NCBI GenBank assembly: GCA_021839985.1
Contig: JAKBZO010000006.1
Coordinates: forward strand, 1 to 33,636
Length of the DNA stretch: 33,636 bases
Reading direction: 5' to 3'
Origin: a bacterium
GTDB taxonomy: Bacteria > Patescibacteriota > Minisyncoccia > Phycocordibacterales > SBAW01
The notes under the pieces are model-generated. The model was not told where the DNA came from and searched no databases. It saw only the letters and a program-made list of their open reading frames with translations. Shown here one piece after another: positions 7,775 to 14,954 of the stretch (position 1 is its first letter; each line of letters starts with the position of its first letter). The translations under genes were made by a program, and so were the position numbers.

Positions 7775-7845
7775 GCTTTTAGTTTTTAGCTTTTAGCTTT
7801 TAGGGATTTCCTAAAACCTACCAGCTAAAAGCTAACAGCTATCGC
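7775..7845. repeat. Degenerate 7-bp tandem repeats between holB and mreB paralogue
   Basis: Heptads GCTTTTA, GTTTTTA, GCTTTTA, GCTTTTA, GGGATTT are followed after one base by CTAAAAC, CTACCAG, CTAAAAG, CTAACAG, CTATCGC. The two halves are roughly inverse complements, so the stretch also folds as a weak hairpin and may slow or end transcription after the mreB paralogue. The right end overlaps the mreB stop codon. Confidence 0.75.
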
Positions 7846-8879
7846 TTAGCGATGATCGCTTTTTTATAGGTATCCAAATGCTCAAGCGCAATGCCCGTGC
7901 CGCGCGCCACGCACAGAAGCGGTTCATCGGCAACGCGCGCAGCGACGCCGGTTCGGCGTTGCACCAACTCCGCCAAGTGCCGCAGCTGCGACGACCCGCC
8001 GGTCATTACGATGCCGCGATCGATGATGTCGCTTGCCAGCTCCGGCGGCGTCTCCGCAAGCACGTCGCGTATCGCTTTGGTCATCTCGCGCAGCTCCTTC
8101 CCTATCGCGCGCACCAGTTCGTTGGTCTTCACCTCGATCGAGCGTGGCAGACCGGTGATGAAATCGCGCCCTTTGATGACCGCGACCAATTCTTCTTCCG
8201 GCTCGACGGGGATCGCCGAACCGATCGCCATCTTCACGCGCTCCGCGGTCTTGTCGCCGATCGCGAGATTGTAGGTCTTTTTGATGTAATCCGCGATCGC
8301 AGCGTCGAGCCGGTCACCGGCGCACTTCACCGACGTGCACGCGACGACACCGCCGAGCGAGATGACCGCGACGTCGGTCGTGCCGCCGCCGATATCGACG
8401 ACCATGTTGCCGTGCGGTTCTTGAATGGAAATATTCGCGCCGATCGCCGCGAGGATCGGTTCTTTGACGACATACGCGTTCTTTGCACCTGCCCTGATCG
8501 CCGCCTCGACGACGGCGCGGCGCTCGGTCGATGTCACGCCCGCCGGCACCGAGATCATGACCTCCGGCTTGAAGAACTGCATCCGGCCGAGCGCTTTGCT
8601 GATGAAATAGCGCAGCATCGCTTGCGTCACGCGGTAATCAGCGATCACGCCGTCGCGCATGGGGCGATAGGCGATCACCTCGCCCGGCGTGCGCCCGACC
8701 ATATCTTTGGCTTCATTACCGACCGCCAGCACGCGCTTGTCGCGCTCCGACACAACGACGACTGACGGTTCGTTGAGCACGACTCCCCTCCCCGGCACGA
8801 AGACGAGCGTATTGGCAGTACCGAGGTCGATGCCGAGTTTTGGTGTGAGAAAACTTTTGAAAGAGAGATCGTTGAACAT
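7839..8879 (-). CDS. mreB: MreB paralogue (second actin-like cell-shape protein)
   Basis: The protein is about 346 aa from ATG 8879 (MFNDLSFKSFL). The ORF track begins at a GTG at 8897 that overlaps murA; the ATG gives an N-terminus like other MreB proteins. Actin-fold motifs are 'LGIDLGTANTLVF', 'VVDIGGGTTDVAVISLGG' and 'GIVMTGGSSQLRHL'. It differs from the MreB at 2030-3082 through much of the protein, for instance 'RVKMAIGSAIPVEPEEELVAV' where the other has 'AVKISVASLVSSPSPLEALV'. An Mbl-like partner filament is the simplest idea. It lies 8 nt after the murA stop, so co-transcription with murA is likely. Confidence 0.92.
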   Translation of the reverse strand: MFNDLSFKSFLTPKLGIDLGTANTLVFVPGRGVVLNEPSVVVVSERDKRVLAVGNEAKDMVGRTPGEVIAYRPMRDGVIADYRVTQAMLRYFISKALGRMQFFKPEVMISVPAGVTSTERRAVVEAAIRAGAKNAYVVKEPILAAIGANISIQEPHGNMVVDIGGGTTDVAVISLGGVVACTSVKCAGDRLDAAIADYIKKTYNLAIGDKTAERVKMAIGSAIPVEPEEELVAVIKGRDFITGLPRSIEVKTNELVRAIGKELREMTKAIRDVLAETPPELASDIIDRGIVMTGGSSQLRHLAELVQRRTGVAARVADEPLLCVARGTGIALEHLDTYKKAIIAKR

Positions 8880-8887
8880 AGTGTTGG

Positions 8888-10186
8888 TTATTCGCACTGT
8901 TCGCGGCTTATGGAAAGACCGATGCCAGCGAGACGATCTTCGATCTTTTCGTAGCCGCGATCGATGACATACGCATTATCGATATGCGATACGCCTGAGG
9001 CAATGGCCGCCGCGATGATGTAGGCAAGGCCGGCGCGAAGATCAGGGCTCTCAAGTTTAGCACGAGAGAGCGGTTTCGGACCGCGCACGAGGATGCGATG
9101 CGGATTCATGACCGTGATATCGGCGCCCATGCGGTTGAGATCGTCCGCATAGCGGAAGCGTCCGTCGAATATCGTCTCGAGTACCGTCGCTTCGCCCTCA
9201 GCCTGCGTGAGGAATATCGCCATGAGTGCCTGAAGGTCGGTCGGAAAACCAGGGTACTCATGCGTGCGCACGGAAATGCTTTTATAGGGCGAAGTCGCAG
9301 CGCTTCCCTGCACGCGCACGAATGTGTCACCCACTTCAAGCGGCACGCCAGCGCGCAACAGAAGATCAAGAAGCGAATGCACATGAGTGGGTTCGCACTG
9401 GCTGATCGTCACGTCATCGCCCGCAAGCGCGGCGAGCACAAGAAAACTTCCGGTCTCGATGCGGTCAGGCGGTATCGTGAATGTTTGCCCGTTCGCATGA
9501 AGCGGCTTCCCTGCCGTGCCATTGATGCGGATGACTGGCGTACCGGCGCCCTTGATGTGCGCGCCGCTTGCATTCAGCATCTGCGCGAGCGCCACGATCT
9601 CCGGTTCCATCGCTGCGTTCTCAAGTACGGTCTCGCCCTCCGCGAGAGTCGCCGCCATCATGAGCGTCTCGGTACCGGTCACCGACACAAACGGAAAGAA
9701 GATGTGCGCGCCGTGAAGCACGCCGTCCTTGGCACGCACGTGGAATTGTTCATCTCGCTCCTCAACGCTTGCACCGAGCGCTTCAAAGCCGGAGAGAAAA
9801 AGATCGATCGGCCGCTCGCCGAGCACGCAGCCGCCCGGGAACGGGAACGACACTTCGCCCATATCGGCGAGCATCGGGCCGGTCGGCACGATCGATGCGC
9901 GCAAACGCTTCGCGATCGCAGTGTCGAGCGCTGGCTTCCACTCTGCAGGGGGCACGACGGTCATCGTGTGATCTTCGAAACGGACGGTTGCGCCGGAGCT
10001 TTCGAGAAGCTCGCCCATGCGATGAATGTCTTCGATCGCCGGCATGTTGTCGAACCTCACTTCATCATCGAACAGGATGGTTGCGGCAAGAAATTTCAGC
10101 GCCGCGTTCTTCGCGCCGCTCACCGGAAGGTCGCCCCGGAGCACTCGCTTCCCCGCCAGTCCCTCGACAACAAATCGTTCTCTCAT
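8888..10186 (-). CDS. murA: UDP-N-acetylglucosamine 1-carboxyvinyltransferase MurA
   Basis: This 432-aa enzyme transfers enolpyruvate from PEP to UDP-GlcNAc, the first committed step of peptidoglycan synthesis. Visible hallmarks are the N-terminal 'VSGAKNAALKFLAA', the catalytic-loop Cys in 'FPGGCVLGERPIDL' (Cys, not the Asp found in fosfomycin-tolerant forms), and the C-terminal 'SPDLRAGLAYIIAA'. The start is set at ATG 10186 (MRERFVVEGL) instead of the track start at 10222: the inner Met gives the normal MurA N-terminus, and TACAAT lies exactly 6 nt before it. It is the first gene of a long minus-strand run with mreB, holB, nth and frr. Confidence 0.95.
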   Translation of the reverse strand: MRERFVVEGLAGKRVLRGDLPVSGAKNAALKFLAATILFDDEVRFDNMPAIEDIHRMGELLESSGATVRFEDHTMTVVPPAEWKPALDTAIAKRLRASIVPTGPMLADMGEVSFPFPGGCVLGERPIDLFLSGFEALGASVEERDEQFHVRAKDGVLHGAHIFFPFVSVTGTETLMMAATLAEGETVLENAAMEPEIVALAQMLNASGAHIKGAGTPVIRINGTAGKPLHANGQTFTIPPDRIETGSFLVLAALAGDDVTISQCEPTHVHSLLDLLLRAGVPLEVGDTFVRVQGSAATSPYKSISVRTHEYPGFPTDLQALMAIFLTQAEGEATVLETIFDGRFRYADDLNRMGADITVMNPHRILVRGPKPLSRAKLESPDLRAGLAYIIAAAIASGVSHIDNAYVIDRGYEKIEDRLAGIGLSISREQCE

Positions 10187-10192
10187 GGGGCT

Positions 10193-10221
10193 ATTGTACG
10201 CTCCACTGGTCACAATACACA
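10193..10221 (-). promoter_or_regulatory. murA promoter, leaderless type
   Basis: On the minus strand TACAAT (10198-10193) is followed by 6 nt (AGCCCC) and then the ATG. A TTGTGT hexamer lies 18 bp upstream of the -10 as a possible -35. The expected start site falls at or next to the A of ATG. No Shine-Dalgarno is present. Confidence 0.6.
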
Positions 10222-10247
10222 AATCTCCGATCGTGTGGTGTAGTCGA

Positions 10248-10348
10248 AAGTTCGCAGACCGCAGTTCGTAGTTCGCGCAGGCTACGCCTGCGCGGCATTT
10301 GGTCTCTGGTTTCTCTACGATCTACGTTCTATACTCTGCGTTCTGCGT
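10248..10348. repeat. Two 7-bp tandem repeat arrays around a perfect hairpin
   Basis: The first array (10248-10275) reads AAGTTCG, CAGACCG, CAGTTCG, TAGTTCG. Then comes a perfect 9-bp hairpin, CGCGCAGGC-TAC-GCCTGCGCG (10274-10294). The second array (10314-10348) reads TCTACGA, TCTACGT, TCTATAC, TCTGCGT, TCTGCGT. All lie in the divergent gap between murA and priA. Confidence 0.75.
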
Positions 10349-10383
10349 TTGGTCCTTCTCATCTCCAGCGGTAAGCTGTAGGC

Positions 10384-12279
10384 ATGTGGATCATCTCGGT
10401 ACTTCCGCTCGGACCCGCCGCACCGCAAAAAGAATTCTCCTACTGGAGCTCTGAACCGATCGAGGAAGGATCGATCGCAGAGATCCCCGTGCGCGGTGGC
10501 GTCTCGTTCGGGCTCGTCACCCACTGCGACTCTTTGGCCGACAAGAAACAAGAAGTGCGCGGCGCTGACTTCTCATTCAAAAAAATATCAGGTGGCGGCA
10601 ATCGCGTGCTCACGCGCGCTTTCTTGCGGGCGGCATTTTCCATAGCAAATCAGCACGCGTGTTCTGCGGGTGCCGTGATCGACGCGCTCACGCCCGCATA
10701 CATCCAAGCGAGTGCAACCAAACTTCCCTCGGTCTCGTTTGAAGAACCGCAGCGGCATGCCATCCGCGAAGAAGAATTCGCCGGCTCCCGAGACGAACGC
10801 GCACAGCGCATCACCACCATCGCACGCGAGACCATCGCGCATGGCAAGAGCGCGCTCGTGATCGCGCCAACCATCGTCGAAGCGCGGCGGCTTGCCGATC
10901 TGCTCGCCCGCAGCACGCCGGACGCGCCACTCATATATATAGATAGTGCGATCACCAAGAAAGCGCTCGGATCGGCGTGGCGCACCGCGGTCGAAACCGA
11001 AGTACCGGTGGTCGTGGTCGGTACCCTGCAAGCGCTATCGTGTCCGCGGCAGGATCTCGGCGCGGTCATGGTCGAGCGCGCCCTGTCGCGCGCCTATCGC
11101 CGCGATGAACGACCATATCCCAATGCGCTCGTATGCGCAGAGGAGGTGGCGCGCGCCGCAGGCGCGCGCCACGTCCTGCTCTCACCCGCTCCGCTTCTTC
11201 GACCTGACTCGCTTGAGCAAACAACACCTCTGGTTCTCCCGCCTGCAGACATCATCGACATGCGGCCCGCACGCGACACCGATCTCGAACCACAGCACAC
11301 GCAAGAGAAAAAACCATTCTCCGTATTTTCCGATCGCGCACGAGAGACGATAACGCACGAGATCGCGCACGGCAAGAACGTACTGCTTCTGTGCGCGCGG
11401 CGCGGCCTCGCCACGCAAACCGTATGCAACGACTGCGGCGAGCTCCTGACCTGTACCGCCTGCGGATCGGCGCTCATACTCTCCGAGCGATCGGGTGCGC
11501 GCGCCTTTCACTGCCCGCACTGCCGCAGCGAAGAAGGCGCAAAAACACTGTGCCGCAAGTGCGGCGGATGGCGTCTCGCGCCGCTTGGCATCGGCACTGA
11601 ACGCGTCGCTCACGAAGCTCACTCATTCTTCCCCAGCGCACAGGTCGTGGTCGCCGATGAAAAGCAGCTCCGCTCACTCAAGCAGATGACCGGTCTGGCG
11701 AAACAATTCGAAGAGGGTTCCGGTGCGATCTTCATCTCGACCGAAGGCGCTCTGCCGTATCTCACCCGCGTCGATAGCACGGTCGTCGTCTCGATCGATC
11801 CGTTCCTCTTTGCTCCCGAATATTCAGCGGCCGAGCGCGCACTGCATATGCTCGCAGAAGCGCGCGGACTCTCGCGCGCGATGATCATCCAAACGCGCGT
11901 ACCTGAACACGCCGTCGTGAAGACGCTTGAGAGCGGCGATGCGAATCTGTTCACACAAGAAGAATATGCGGTACGCGAGCGCTTCCAGTATCCACCGCAC
12001 TTCACGCTCATCAAGATCACTCTCGTGGGCACGCGCGAGGCAGTGCGCGCACAACTCGACGCACTTCTCCCTGCGCTCGCGGCATATAAACCGCAGACCT
12101 TTTCAGGAAAAGTGACGGCCCCAGTGCGCGCGCGAAGCGCGCGCACTGGGGCCCGCGAACATATACTCATCCGCCTGCCCCACAACACCTATCCCGACCC
12201 ACACCTCCTCGCGATCCTCCGTTCCCTCCCGCAATCAACCGAAATACGCATCGACCCACTCTCCGTTCTTGGTGATTGA
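10384..12279 (+). CDS. priA: PriA-like primosomal protein N' with degenerate helicase motifs
   Basis: This 631-aa protein is shorter than typical PriA (about 730 aa). The PriA zinc-binding region is intact: 'CNDCGELLTCTACGSAL' then 'HCPHCRSEEGAKTLCRKCGG' gives eight Cys. The C-terminal helicase-like 'EVARAAGARHVLLSPAP' and 'EYSAAERALHMLAEARG' regions also match. The ATPase motifs do not: where Walker A (GSGKT) should precede 'GKSALVIAPT' there is 'RITTIARETIAH', and the DEEH box position reads 'MVERALSRAYRRD'. It is therefore expected to bind DNA or the replisome without unwinding DNA. It is the first gene of a plus-strand run; priA-def-fmt is a common bacterial order. Two perfect GC hairpins lie inside the coding region. 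Confidence 0.85.
   Translation: MWIISVLPLGPAAPQKEFSYWSSEPIEEGSIAEIPVRGGVSFGLVTHCDSLADKKQEVRGADFSFKKISGGGNRVLTRAFLRAAFSIANQHACSAGAVIDALTPAYIQASATKLPSVSFEEPQRHAIREEEFAGSRDERAQRITTIARETIAHGKSALVIAPTIVEARRLADLLARSTPDAPLIYIDSAITKKALGSAWRTAVETEVPVVVVGTLQALSCPRQDLGAVMVERALSRAYRRDERPYPNALVCAEEVARAAGARHVLLSPAPLLRPDSLEQTTPLVLPPADIIDMRPARDTDLEPQHTQEKKPFSVFSDRARETITHEIAHGKNVLLLCARRGLATQTVCNDCGELLTCTACGSALILSERSGARAFHCPHCRSEEGAKTLCRKCGGWRLAPLGIGTERVAHEAHSFFPSAQVVVADEKQLRSLKQMTGLAKQFEEGSGAIFISTEGALPYLTRVDSTVVVSIDPFLFAPEYSAAERALHMLAEARGLSRAMIIQTRVPEHAVVKTLESGDANLFTQEEYAVRERFQYPPHFTLIKITLVGTREAVRAQLDALLPALAAYKPQTFSGKVTAPVRARSARTGAREHILIRLPHNTYPDPHLLAILRSLPQSTEIRIDPLSVLGD
11146..11172. repeat. Perfect 12-bp inverted repeat inside priA
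   Basis: GTGGCGCGCGCC-GCA-GGCGCGCGCCAC, with a 3-nt loop, lies wholly within coding sequence (EVARAAGARHV). Confidence 0.85.
12117..12153. repeat. Perfect 17-bp inverted repeat inside priA
   Basis: GGCCCCAGTGCGCGCGC, a GAA loop, then the exact complement. It encodes the Arg/Ala-rich stretch APVRARSARTGAR in a variable loop near the PriA C-terminus and keeps the frame open. Confidence 0.9.
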
Positions 12280-12361
12280 CATGAGACCTCGAACCACATA
12301 CAGTAGCGCCAGCAGCACCTCTCAATACTTTCCGAAGGTAACCCTCACAAAGGAGATCGCT

Positions 12362-13144
12362 ATGCACTTCGCAGCTCGTCTCGCAGAACACAACCTGCAA
12401 TGGTTGCGCGACAATCCGTATCCCGGCCGCGGCATCGTGGCGGGCGTCAACAGCGACGGCGACCGACTCGTCATCGTCTACTTCATCACCGGGCGCAGCG
12501 AAAACAGCCGCAACCGTATCCTTCGCGAAGAAGATGGACGTGTCTTCACCGAAGCAGCAGACCCTTCAAAAATGAAGGATCCGAGCCTCATCATCTACCG
12601 TGCCATGCGGGATCTCGGCGGCTACTCCATCGTCAGCAACGGCGATCAAACCGACACCTGCCTGGACGGTCTAGCGTTTGCCGCATCCTGCGCGGGAGGA
12701 ATGAATTTCGTGACGCCTGACATCGCATTCCTTCTGCGCAACCGTATCTACGAGCCCGACAAGCCGAACTTCACCTCGCGCATCACCGCACTCTGTTCGA
12801 TCGGCGATGATCCCGAGATCCAGATGTCGATCTTGCGCAAGTCGCTGCTCGACGTCGGGTGCGAACAGTTGCAGTACCAGTACGGCCGCGAGAGCCTGCG
12901 CCCCGGCTACGGCTATGGCATCACCACCTATTCCGACGACGGCGACCCTCTCCCGGCATTCCGTGGTGACCCGCTCATCTTGCCTCTGCACGGTGCGCAG
13001 CTCGAGATCATGGACCGGTACTGGGGTGCCCTGAACGAAGACAACCGCGTCGCGATCGCCGTGAAGTTCGTCGGCCTCGAGACGGGTCGCTCGACGACCA
13101 GCATCATCAACACCCGGCAGAAGGTGGTTGCAGAGCCAGCCTGA
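12362..13144 (+). CDS. IMP cyclohydrolase-like protein (PurO-type fold)
   Basis: The protein has 260 aa from ATG 12362, which has a strong Shine-Dalgarno (AAAGGAG) 6 nt upstream; the track start at 12269 overlaps priA and lacks one. The N-terminal 'NPYPGRGIVAGVNSDGD' followed by 'YFITGRSENSRNRIL' matches the IMP cyclohydrolase family typified by archaeal PurO, which closes FAICAR to IMP in the last step of purine synthesis. Other parts ('PDKPNFTSRI', 'GITTYSDDGDPLPAF') fit the same family. No other purine genes are in the window, so a salvage or side role is also possible. A clear terminator follows at 13169. Confidence 0.75.
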   Translation: MHFAARLAEHNLQWLRDNPYPGRGIVAGVNSDGDRLVIVYFITGRSENSRNRILREEDGRVFTEAADPSKMKDPSLIIYRAMRDLGGYSIVSNGDQTDTCLDGLAFAASCAGGMNFVTPDIAFLLRNRIYEPDKPNFTSRITALCSIGDDPEIQMSILRKSLLDVGCEQLQYQYGRESLRPGYGYGITTYSDDGDPLPAFRGDPLILPLHGAQLEIMDRYWGALNEDNRVAIAVKFVGLETGRSTTSIINTRQKVVAEPA

Positions 13145-13168
13145 TCACGGCGCCCAAGCGGCGCCAAC

Positions 13169-13198
13169 GGCCATCGCAGTGCGATGGCCTTTTCTTTT
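13169..13198 (+). terminator. Intrinsic terminator after the IMP cyclohydrolase-like gene
   Basis: GGCCATCGC-AGT-GCGATGGCC, a perfect 9-bp stem, is followed by TTTTCTTTT. It separates this gene from def. Confidence 0.9.
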
Positions 13199-13243
13199 GG
13201 AGAGGTTGCAGGTGCGACGTAAATAAGGCACATTAGAACCATC

Positions 13244-13816
13244 ATGGCTGCTACAAAGAAATCGGTCTCAAAGACGACTGGCGCGTCAGACGATCCCATC
13301 ATCCAGGATGGCGAGCCGGTGCTGCGAGAACACGCGAAAACACTTACGCAGAAAGAGATCGCATCGCCCGAGATCCAAAAACTCATCGCGAAAATGAAGA
13401 AGTTGCTCGCGAAAGAAAAACACGGCGTCGGTCTTGCTGCGCCACAAGTAGGTAGTGCCGTCCGCCTCTTCATCATTGCCGGACGCGTCTTCGCGCCAGA
13501 GATCGAGAATGAAGATGAAGAAAGTAAGAAGGTTCCGCCGCCGCCCGACCGCGTGTTCATCAACCCTACGATCATTCGCCGATCGAAGTCCGTGAGTGAG
13601 ATGTCGGAAGGCTGTCTCTCCGTGCGCGGCCTCTATGGCGCGGTCATACGCCACGACAAGGCGACCATCAAAGCGCTCGACGAGAACGGCAAACCGTTCT
13701 CACTCAACGGCTCCGGCCTACTCGCACAGATCTTCCAGCATGAGACCGACCATCTCGACGGCGTACTCTATATCGACAAAGCAACCGCGCTGCGTCCAGA
13801 GAAGATCGATCGGTAG
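13244..13816 (+). CDS. def: Peptide deformylase
   Basis: This 190-aa metalloenzyme removes the formyl group from nascent N-termini. All three family motifs are present: 'GVGLAAPQVG', 'EGCLSVRG' with the metal-binding Cys, and 'QHETDHLDGVLY' with the two His ligands and catalytic Glu. Between motifs 1 and 2 there is a charged insert (ENEDEESKKVPPPP) absent from short enzymes. The N-terminal 15 residues are low complexity. It pairs functionally with fmt, which starts 49 nt downstream across a heptad repeat spacer. Confidence 0.97.
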   Translation: MAATKKSVSKTTGASDDPIIQDGEPVLREHAKTLTQKEIASPEIQKLIAKMKKLLAKEKHGVGLAAPQVGSAVRLFIIAGRVFAPEIENEDEESKKVPPPPDRVFINPTIIRRSKSVSEMSEGCLSVRGLYGAVIRHDKATIKALDENGKPFSLNGSGLLAQIFQHETDHLDGVLYIDKATALRPEKIDR

Positions 13817-13827
13817 CAGGCCGCTTT

Positions 13828-13862
13828 CACTTTTCATTTTTAATTTTTAATTTTCCATTTCT
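13828..13862. repeat. 7-bp tandem repeat between def and fmt
   Basis: Heptads CACTTTT, CATTTTT, AATTTTT, AATTTTC, CATTTCT fill the whole gap between the two genes and end 3 nt before the fmt ATG. Confidence 0.75.
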
Positions 13863-13865
13863 CTT

Positions 13866-14777
13866 ATGCCGCTCTTCGCTTTCTTCGGTTCATCAAAGCT
13901 CTCCGTGTATGTGCTCAACGCACTCGAGGCACAGGGCCTTCTGCCGGCGCTTGTCGTGACCGCACCGGACCGGCCGCGCGGGCGCGGACTTGAAACGACG
14001 CCGAACCCGGTGCGCGCGTGGGCGCTTGATCATGAGATAGAAGTGATCGCCCCGGAGACGCTCAAAGACGACGCACTCGCGCGCGAGCTGCGCAACACGC
14101 CGTGGGACGTGTTCGTCGTCGCCATGTATTCGAAACTCATCCCGCAGGATATGCTCGATATCCCCCGCCGCGGCGCGCTCAACGTGCACCCGTCGCTTTT
14201 GCCGAAGTACCGCGGTCCGTCGCCGGTGCTTTCTGCGATCCTCGACGATGTGCGTGTGACTGGCATCTCGATCATGCAAATGACCGCAGAGATGGATGCC
14301 GGTCCGGTCGTCGCGCAAGCACGCGTCGAGCTTGAAGAAAGCGAATGGCCGCCCGAGGGCAGCGAGTTCGAGATACTGCTCGCTTCAGAAGGCGGCACTA
14401 TGCTCGCCGAAGTGCTGCCGGAGTGGCTGCGCGGCGAGATCACGCCGCAGCCGCAGGACGATTTGCAAGCGACCTATACGAAAAAATTCGGAAGCGAGGA
14501 CGCGCTCGTGCACGTCGTCGATGAAAAAGGCGCGCCGCTTACGGGCAGCGCTGCGCGCAAGGCGCTCGGTACTATCCGCGCTTTTGATAAAAATCCGCGC
14601 GCGCATTTCTTCGCCACGGCACCGGGCGGCAAGCAGATCCGCGTCATCATCACACAAGCAAAGATCGAAAACGACATTCTGATGATCGAGCGCGTCATTC
14701 CTGAAGGTAAAAAAGAAATGGACTATGCGGAATTTCTCCGCGGCGGAGCTACGCCCGATATGCAACATCACGCATAA
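13866..14777 (+). CDS. fmt: Methionyl-tRNA formyltransferase
   Basis: This 303-aa enzyme formylates Met-tRNA(fMet) from 10-formyl-THF. Catalytic signatures are 'GALNVHPSLLPKYRGPSPV' with the Asn and His, and the Asp in 'QMTAEMDAGPVVAQ'. An N-terminal Rossmann-type start 'FAFFGSSKLSVYVLNAL' and a shorter C-terminal OB-like domain ('FATAPGGKQIRVIITQAKIE') follow. The ATG at 13866 has no Shine-Dalgarno; the spacer is a T-rich repeat. Two hairpins follow the stop, the first of which probably ends the priA-def-fmt transcripts. Confidence 0.96.
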   Translation: MPLFAFFGSSKLSVYVLNALEAQGLLPALVVTAPDRPRGRGLETTPNPVRAWALDHEIEVIAPETLKDDALARELRNTPWDVFVVAMYSKLIPQDMLDIPRRGALNVHPSLLPKYRGPSPVLSAILDDVRVTGISIMQMTAEMDAGPVVAQARVELEESEWPPEGSEFEILLASEGGTMLAEVLPEWLRGEITPQPQDDLQATYTKKFGSEDALVHVVDEKGAPLTGSAARKALGTIRAFDKNPRAHFFATAPGGKQIRVIITQAKIENDILMIERVIPEGKKEMDYAEFLRGGATPDMQHHA

Positions 14778-14819
14778 GCATAAGAGGGTTTATCGATAGG
14801 CCAATAAAATGAAGGGGTG

Positions 14820-14847
14820 CGCTCTATGATATATCATAGAGCGTTTT
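14820..14847 (+). terminator. Intrinsic terminator after fmt
   Basis: The perfect palindrome CGCTCTATGATATATCATAGAGCG is followed by TTTT, 43 nt after the fmt stop. Confidence 0.75.
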
Positions 14848-14881
14848 CCACTTTTGAGACGACCGTCTCAAAAGTGGAAAA
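14844..14881. repeat. 38-nt perfect palindrome
   Basis: TTTTCCACTTTTGAGACG, an AC spacer, then the exact complement: 18 bp per arm. It sits between two terminators in the convergent fmt/phoH gap. It could be a bidirectional terminator or a dimeric protein site. Confidence 0.85.
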
Positions 14882-14929
14882 AGAAAAAGGTCCTGGTGCA
14901 TGAGCTAAATTAAGCTATGCAGCAGGACC
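14882..14929 (-). terminator. Intrinsic terminator after phoH
   Basis: Read on the minus strand: GGTCCTGCTGCATAGCT, a short loop, AGCTCATGCACCAGGACC, then TTTTTCTTTTT. The stem has two mismatched positions. It lies 26 nt after the phoH stop. Confidence 0.85.
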
Positions 14930-14954
14930 TCGTGGACCTTCGAACACGGAGGGA

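Noticed and set aside
7878-8765. 295-aa plus-strand ORF over the mreB paralogue
   Set aside because: It is a frame shadow of a clear MreB gene, with Arg/His/Asp-rich composition and no motifs.
9098-10243. 381-aa plus-strand ORF over murA
   Set aside because: Antisense shadow; Arg/His-rich and without domain features, while murA is unmistakable on the other strand.
12269-12361. Upstream start of the IMP cyclohydrolase-like ORF
   Set aside because: It overlaps priA and lacks a ribosome site, whereas the ATG at 12362 has AAAGGAG and begins the conserved part.
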